NCBI GenBank assembly: GCA_013359255.1 | Contig: JABWCF010000021.1 | Span: 1-39,208 of the forward strand | Direction of reading: 5' to 3' | DNA: 39,208 nt | Source: Flavobacteriales bacterium | GTDB taxonomy: Bacteria > Bacteroidota > Bacteroidia > Flavobacteriales_E > Vicingaceae | In this document: in pieces, positions 34,596 to 39,208 of the stretch | Position numbering within the stretch: the stretch's first letter is position 1 | How the letters are laid out: the number at the start of each line of letters is the position of its first letter | Program-made: the position numbers and the translations under genes | Notes under the pieces: generated by a model | What the model was told of the DNA's origin: nothing | The model's input: the letters and a program-made list of their open reading frames with translations, nothing else | The model's database searches: none

Positions 34596-35714
34596 TTATA
34601 AAAGCTTCTCCAAGTTTGTGTACAGTTCACTATATTCCCAATACCCAACGTGTGCAATACCCCACTTATCATATTTATTTCCAAAGGTGCATTTAACATT
34701 TTCATCTACGGTGTAAAAATCAAGTCGGCCACTTACCGGATCGTTGCTATGGTATAAGTTTAGCCACACGATATTCTCGTCAATAAAAGGCGTTATTGGG
34801 TTTTTAATGCCAAGAGGCCACTGGGTACGATTATAAATTCTAAACGAGTGTAAATTTTCGGTTATCTGACCGCGTATATATTGCTCGTTTGAAGTTCGTT
34901 CATTAAAGAAAAAATAAATTTTATCCAAAGGAGAACCAAAGGTTAAAAGTCCGCCAATTTTTTTAGCGTTTTGTTTTACATCTTCTTTTAATGTAGCTTC
35001 TGTTTGTATCTTGTTTAATGTATCGTAGGCAATAACACTTCCCAGCGAATGTCCGGCAACAATTACTTTTTGGTAATATGGTTTTGAAATAATTTCTTTC
35101 AGTAAATTAATGGAGCCCGAAAGAATAGAAGAACGCACATTAAAGTTTTTTGATTTAACGTCCATGCCGGTATAGATGGCAATATCGCCCACATAACCTA
35201 TTAAAATATATTCCGATTGTTGCTGTATCCAGTTTTTTAAACCGATTAGCCATTTTGGGATAAGTAAATTTACAAAACGCAAAAGGCGATAAACTAACAT
35301 TCCTTTATACAGTAAATCGGTAAGTTTATACCAATAATCTTTTTTTTGGTTGGCTACAATGGAATTCAGTTCAGGTGTATTTTTAAAAGCATTTTTAGCT
35401 CCCTTTAGCGTGGTAGAAATCCACTCGCCAATTTCGGCTGTTGTAATTTGCCTTTCAGTTAAGTTAGCCCAGTAGTATTCGTGAATATCAATAAAAGTGG
35501 CTTCGCCCATTTTTTGGGAAAGGTGTAACCGAATAAAACTATCGATGTATTTTTCACCTTTGTTATTTGAAAAAGGAGCCAGCACATGCTCTATGTGTTT
35601 TAATTTTGCTCCTAAGTGTGTGGCTAAACCACGACCAAAACTATCTAATGTTTCAAAAGGATTTTGCTGCCCTATACCGTGAATAATTACAACAGCGGTG
35701 CCTTTTTCCTGCAT
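34596..35714 (-). CDS. Alpha/beta hydrolase, lipase-like
   Basis: 372 residues, no signal peptide. VVIIHGIGQQNP near residue 15 supplies the oxyanion-hole strand, and VIVAGHSLGSVIAYD places the nucleophile Ser223 in the GxSxG elbow. Plausible acid and base are the Asp in YHSNDPVSG and the His in IAHVGYWE near the C-terminus, giving Ser-Asp-His order. A ~160-residue helical insert lies between the first strand and the nucleophile. It resembles predicted intracellular lipases/esterases; substrate unknown. Six bp separate it from the M3 peptidase gene, so it is the last gene of a probable three-gene operon. Confidence 0.87.
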   Translation of the reverse strand: MQEKGTAVVIIHGIGQQNPFETLDSFGRGLATHLGAKLKHIEHVLAPFSNNKGEKYIDSFIRLHLSQKMGEATFIDIHEYYWANLTERQITTAEIGEWISTTLKGAKNAFKNTPELNSIVANQKKDYWYKLTDLLYKGMLVYRLLRFVNLLIPKWLIGLKNWIQQQSEYILIGYVGDIAIYTGMDVKSKNFNVRSSILSGSINLLKEIISKPYYQKVIVAGHSLGSVIAYDTLNKIQTEATLKEDVKQNAKKIGGLLTFGSPLDKIYFFFNERTSNEQYIRGQITENLHSFRIYNRTQWPLGIKNPITPFIDENIVWLNLYHSNDPVSGRLDFYTVDENVKCTFGNKYDKWGIAHVGYWEYSELYTNLEKLL

Positions 35715-35720
35715 GGCCGT

Positions 35721-37439
35721 TTATATTTTTATGAGTTCTGCTTTAACAAAATCGGCAAGTTCTTTCACGTATTCTGGCGAAAAATCAAATCGGATTCCGG
35801 CTGTTTGGTATATTTCTCCGATTGATTTTGTGTAACCCAAACTCAATGCAGCCATGTATTGGTCTAGGGCTTTTTCTTTATTTTGTTTAAAGTTTCTCCA
35901 TACGGCAATAGCTCCCAACTGAGCAAAGCCATATTCTATGTAGTAAAAAGGCACTTCGAAAAGATGTAATTGTTTTTGCCATGTATTAGCATATTCTTCT
36001 TCTAATCCGGAATAATCAACTACGTTACTTCCAAAACCATTCATCAGGTTTTTCCATGTGGCGTATCTTTCTTCAACAGAATGTGTTGGATTTTCGTAAA
36101 TCCAATGTTGAAATTTATCAATGGTGGCAACCCAAGGCAATGTTTCTAATACTTTTTGCAATTGTTCGCGTTTCGCACGTTTTAACTCCTCTTCATTTTC
36201 AAAGAATATATCCCAATGTTCCATGCTCAGTAATTCCATACTCATAGAAGCTAGCTCAGCTACTTCCGATGGAAGACTTTTAAAAGGAGTTAATTCTAAA
36301 TCTTTAGTAAGAAAAGAATGAATGGCATGCCCACCTTCGTGAACCATCGTTACCAAGTCGCGATGTGTGCCAACGGCATTCATGTATATAAACGGAACCC
36401 CAATTTCGTAGAGTGGGTAGTTAAAACCCCCGGGGGCTTTTCCTTTTTTCGATTCTAAATCAAGATGCCCCATCTCTTTCATTATGCTTAAGCATTCACC
36501 AAAGTAGGGACGAAGTTTGGTAAAACATTGAATGGTTTTTTCTAGCAAATCGTTTCCGTTTTCAAAAGGCTTAAGAGGTTCTTTGCCGGAAGTGTCTACT
36601 TCTAAATCCCATGGGCGTAGCGATTCCTGTTTTAATTTTTCTTTTCTTTCTGCATCAAATTGGTTGGTTATGGGAATAATATTCTGTTTCACTGCTGTGT
36701 GAAAGCTAAAGCAATCTTGCACCGTATAATCGAAACGCCCCATTGAGAGAAACATATAATCGCGAAAATTTTTAAAGCCGGCATTTTGTGCTACCTGATG
36801 GCGAATAGAAATTAAATCGGTGTACAAATGGTTTAGTGCAGTTTTGTCTTGCAATCTTCTCTGTTGAATTTTTCTATAAGCTTCTTCGCGTTTTTCTCTT
36901 TCGTTTAGTTTTAGGTAACGGGCTGCTTTTTGCAGAGTCATTTCTTCCTCATCAAGAGTAACCGTCATTGCAGCCGAAATACTGCCGAATTTTTGCGATT
37001 CGGTTTGTAGTTTGGTCAATAGGGGAATATTTTCCTCGCGAAAAATTTCTATTTCTTTTTTTACACTTCTCAGATAGATATGATATTGTTCCGGATCTAA
37101 ATTTTTAATAAACGGAGAGTTGATAAGTTTACGGTTAAATTTATCTTCGTAAGGGGCAATGTGGGGCTGAATTTCGTTTATAAAAAAGAGAAAGGAGTTT
37201 TCTAGTTCCTTATTGGTAGTATCAATATTCATTTTTATGTACCGCCATCCTAAATCTTCTTCCAACACAGCTTCCAATTCACTGCGGTGTTGAAGCCAGT
37301 TTTCTAGTTCATGGAGGTTATTAATTTCTCTTTTTTCTAAATCAAGAAAATAGGTTTCTAGTTTTTTCCAACTGTTTATTTCTAACGTGTCGGGCAAAAA
37401 TATTCTAGGCTTTCTAGTAGGAATAGCTATCGTGTTCAT
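35721..37439 (-). CDS. M3 family oligoendopeptidase (PepF-like)
   Basis: 572 residues, typical of bacterial M3B oligoendopeptidases. The zinc motif is HEGGH at 367-371 with the third ligand Glu395 (SEVAELASMS). The C-terminal YIEYGFAQLGAIAVWRN and the N-terminal helical region fit the family. No signal peptide, so cytoplasmic, degrading short peptides. It lies 31 bp after the DUF5606 gene and 6 bp before the hydrolase gene on the same strand, and is probably cotranscribed with both. Confidence 0.94.
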   Translation of the reverse strand: MNTIAIPTRKPRIFLPDTLEINSWKKLETYFLDLEKREINNLHELENWLQHRSELEAVLEEDLGWRYIKMNIDTTNKELENSFLFFINEIQPHIAPYEDKFNRKLINSPFIKNLDPEQYHIYLRSVKKEIEIFREENIPLLTKLQTESQKFGSISAAMTVTLDEEEMTLQKAARYLKLNEREKREEAYRKIQQRRLQDKTALNHLYTDLISIRHQVAQNAGFKNFRDYMFLSMGRFDYTVQDCFSFHTAVKQNIIPITNQFDAERKEKLKQESLRPWDLEVDTSGKEPLKPFENGNDLLEKTIQCFTKLRPYFGECLSIMKEMGHLDLESKKGKAPGGFNYPLYEIGVPFIYMNAVGTHRDLVTMVHEGGHAIHSFLTKDLELTPFKSLPSEVAELASMSMELLSMEHWDIFFENEEELKRAKREQLQKVLETLPWVATIDKFQHWIYENPTHSVEERYATWKNLMNGFGSNVVDYSGLEEEYANTWQKQLHLFEVPFYYIEYGFAQLGAIAVWRNFKQNKEKALDQYMAALSLGYTKSIGEIYQTAGIRFDFSPEYVKELADFVKAELIKI

Positions 37440-37470
37440 CTGAAATTAAATAAAAAAAAATAGTAATATT

Positions 37471-38025
37471 TTAACCGGCCTTGCGTGGAGTAACCGATTT
37501 AACCGAACCGCCTTTTTTAGCGGTTGAGGTTTTTATTTTGGCATTATCGCTTGTTTTCTTTACGGCCGTTTTTTTGTTACTCTCTTTTTTAACGAGGTCT
37601 TTTACAGCTTTGGTTTCTTCGCTACTTTCGGCTGTTGGTTCTTCCTTTTTATCTAAAAGGCCTTTAGAAACAAGGGTGTTGAACCATTGTAGTAGTTTTT
37701 TTACATCAGAGTTGTAAACTCTTTCTTGGTCGTAATCTACCACAGAAGCTAAGTAATTGCGTAATTCGTTAGGTTCCGATTTAGCGTTAACGGCTTCTTT
37801 GCCTCCTGTTTTTTCATATATTTTTTCAAAAACTTCTTTCAAGGGCATATCATCGCCTTTGGTGTAGAGACTAATGTCTTCGAGCGAACTAACTTTTTCG
37901 GAAGCGAAAACAGGATAGCGTTTTCCATCATCAATAGATTCCACAAGCAATCCGTTCTTGGTTTGAGAAATTACTTTGTATAAGCCGGGTTTTCCGGTAA
38001 TTGAAATAATACCACTAATGTCCAT
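37471..38025 (-). CDS. DUF5606 domain protein with a Lys-rich tail
   Basis: 184 residues. Residues 1-~125 match the Bacteroidota-specific DUF5606 family (ISGIISITGKPGLYKVISQ, SSLEDISLYTKGDDMPLKEV). Residues ~130-184 are a low-complexity tail rich in Lys, Thr, Ser and Ala (KKTAVKKTSDNAK, TAKKGGSVKSVTPRKAG), likely disordered and resembling histone-like tails. The function of the family is not established. It is the first gene of the operon with the M3 peptidase and has a TATCTTTG -7 box 21 nt upstream of its start. Confidence 0.92.
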   Translation of the reverse strand: MDISGIISITGKPGLYKVISQTKNGLLVESIDDGKRYPVFASEKVSSLEDISLYTKGDDMPLKEVFEKIYEKTGGKEAVNAKSEPNELRNYLASVVDYDQERVYNSDVKKLLQWFNTLVSKGLLDKKEEPTAESSEETKAVKDLVKKESNKKTAVKKTSDNAKIKTSTAKKGGSVKSVTPRKAG

Positions 38026-38045
38026 TATGCTTTTTTTAAGAGGGT

Positions 38046-38053
38046 CAAAGATA
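38046..38053 (-). promoter_or_regulatory. -7 promoter box of the DUF5606-M3 peptidase operon
   Basis: The minus strand reads TATCTTTG, an exact TAnnTTTG match, with a leader of about 14 nt. No clear -33 TTG. Confidence 0.45.
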
Positions 38054-38156
38054 ATAAAAAGTGTGAGTTTTATACATTTTCGGTTGTTAAGTAAGATTAT
38101 TAATAGATAGAGAGTAAAACAGCCTCTTCATAATAGGATACGTCTTTAAAATTCTC

Positions 38157-38196
38157 CTGCATTTCAAACCCCTGAAATGGGCCAAATAAAATGCAG
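38157..38196. other. Mutually exclusive hairpins in a non-coding gap
   Basis: CATTTCA (38160-38166) can pair with TGAAATG (38173-38179), while the overlapping CTGCATTT (38157-38164) can pair with AAATGCAG (38189-38196). The rest of the 38026-38480 gap holds a -7 box, a direct repeat and AT-rich sequence, with no gene I can support. Confidence 0.35.
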
Positions 38197-38301
38197 TGTT
38201 TTCGGCACTTTCATTATTTTATCATAGCTGTTTTGTTTTTTGAAATCTTCTGAATTCCCTTTATTTATAAGGATTGTACAAGCTCTAATAATTCATTCAT
38301 A

Positions 38302-38411
38302 AATTCTATTGCAACGAATTGACAATGAAAATACAAATTAAAATATTGAAATACAGATAGATAAAAAAATATACCATGCAATATATACTCAATTCTATTG
38401 CAACGATTTGA
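38302..38411. repeat. Direct repeat pair of 21 bp
   Basis: AATTCTATTGCAACGAATTGA begins at 38302 and recurs with one change (GATTTGA) at 38391, 89 bp apart. The first copy contains the inverted repeat AATTC-N9-GAATT. It lies 70-180 bp upstream of the SBBP-type gene. Confidence 0.6.
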
Positions 38412-38480
38412 AAAAAGTGTTACAAAAAAATTGAAAAAGCAATTTGAAATTCGTACCATAAATTTTAAAATCTTATTTTT

Positions 38481-39208
38481 ATGAAAAATCTAATTAAGGT
38501 AAAATACGTTTTTACCATGCTCATTTTTTTACACACCTTAAGTAACTACGCACAGTTAGCCAAAAAAACCGTGTTTCAAGACTGGGTTGGAAACAATGGC
38601 TCTCAGGCCTTTTTTCAAAAATCGGTGGTACGTTCCGATGCATCGGGCAATGCACATATTGCAGGTGCTACCCTTAACCAAAACGGAAACTACGATTTGT
38701 ATCTTGCCAAATACAACGCCTCAGGTATTTTGCTGTGGGATGTAGTGTATGCTGGTGCTGGAGGTTGGCACGATGCCGCTGCCGACCTGCGGGTTGATGC
38801 CTCCGGCAATGTATATGTTACCGGCTCGGTTTTTACTTCTTCTAACGACAGCAACGATGTAATTACCCTAAAATACAATTCATCCGGGGTGTTGCAATGG
38901 GACGAAATTTACAACGGTTCTTCCTCTCTTAACGATGGAGGCACTTCCCTGCAATTAGATGCTTCGGGTAACGTGTATGTGAGTGCGTTTACGCAAGATG
39001 CAAACAACGGCTCCGATTTTTTATTGCTGAAGTACAATAACTCCGGCACGCAACTTTGGGCCAAGGTATTCGATTTAAACAATGCCCACGATGTACCCGT
39101 ATCGCTGCGCATTACCTCTACCCGTGTTACCATTGCAGGGGCTACGCAGGTAGGTGCGGTTGATTGGGATTATCTTTCGGTAGCCTATAACCCCTCCAGC
39201 GGAAACTA
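38481..39208 (+). CDS. Secreted SBBP-type beta-propeller protein (C-terminus off the window)
   Basis: The frame is open from the ATG at 38481 to the right edge, giving 242 complete codons. The N-terminus is a signal peptide (about residues 1-28, ending SNYAQ). The rest consists of ~45-55-residue repeats, each with a DASGNVYVTG-like strand and a LLKYNNSGTQLW-like strand, the SBBP/beta-propeller pattern frequent in Bacteroidota extracellular proteins. Such proteins usually end in a T9SS sorting domain, which would lie outside the window. G+C appears somewhat higher than in the AT-rich gap before it. Function unknown. Confidence 0.88.
   Translation, partial: MKNLIKVKYVFTMLIFLHTLSNYAQLAKKTVFQDWVGNNGSQAFFQKSVVRSDASGNAHIAGATLNQNGNYDLYLAKYNASGILLWDVVYAGAGGWHDAAADLRVDASGNVYVTGSVFTSSNDSNDVITLKYNSSGVLQWDEIYNGSSSLNDGGTSLQLDASGNVYVSAFTQDANNGSDFLLLKYNNSGTQLWAKVFDLNNAHDVPVSLRITSTRVTIAGATQVGAVDWDYLSVAYNPSSGN

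Noticed and set aside
38302-38411. Possible CRISPR repeats
   Set aside because: Only two copies, identity limited to 21 bp, unequal flanks, no cas genes in the window.

Overview
The window comes from a Bacteroidota chromosome, probably a Flavobacteriia- or Chitinophagales-like lineage. The evidence is low G+C content, no clear Shine-Dalgarno sequences, repeated TAnnTTTG promoter -7 boxes, several secreted proteins with type IX secretion (T9SS) C-terminal sorting domains, a fused SecDF, a DUF5606 protein and a clade II (Sec-lipoprotein type) nitrous oxide reductase. I saw no phage, integrase, transposase, CRISPR array or rRNA.

Layout: 1-2256 (minus) holds a large surface protein with Ig/PKD-like domains that runs off the left edge, preceded by a small secreted protein. 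2485-11210 is core metabolism and housekeeping: malate dehydrogenase, dihydrolipoyl dehydrogenase, M61 peptidase, a T9SS-sorted thioredoxin-like protein, a MacB/FtsX permease and aconitase. 11250-11610 is a decayed intergenic stretch with the severed tail of a T9SS protein and a palindromic repeat. 11607-14674 has a Cys-rich small membrane protein, a T9SS protein of unknown function and an OmpA-like protein. 14759-19682 runs CAP/OmpA-like protein, UMF1-type MFS transporter and L-2-hydroxyglutarate oxidase. 19684-22609 (minus) has an unknown protein and an FG-GAP/T9SS protein. 22900-26032 has secDF and tRNA-Lys(CTT).

26243-32521 is a complete nitrous-oxide-reduction operon: lipoprotein cytochrome c, nosZ, a NosB-like/NosL fusion, nosD, nosF and nosY. 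NosZ keeps all seven CuZ histidines and the CuA ligands. The cytochrome probably feeds it electrons. The NosL part and NosDFY should mature the copper centre. An intrinsic terminator lies inside the operon, just after nosZ. Converging on this operon is a minus-strand pair: a 12-TM membrane protein with heme-copper-oxidase-like histidine placement, and a FAS1 lipoprotein. The pair's promoter closely resembles the nos promoter, suggesting shared control.

34596-38025 (minus) is a likely operon of DUF5606 protein, M3 oligoendopeptidase and an alpha/beta hydrolase. 38026-38480 is non-coding, with a 21-bp direct repeat. The right edge cuts a secreted SBBP-type beta-propeller protein.

The most notable items are the NosL fusion, which keeps an internal lipoprotein signal, the oxidase-like membrane protein beside nos, and the 18-cysteine membrane protein. 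All functions are read from sequence motifs only; no database search was run.
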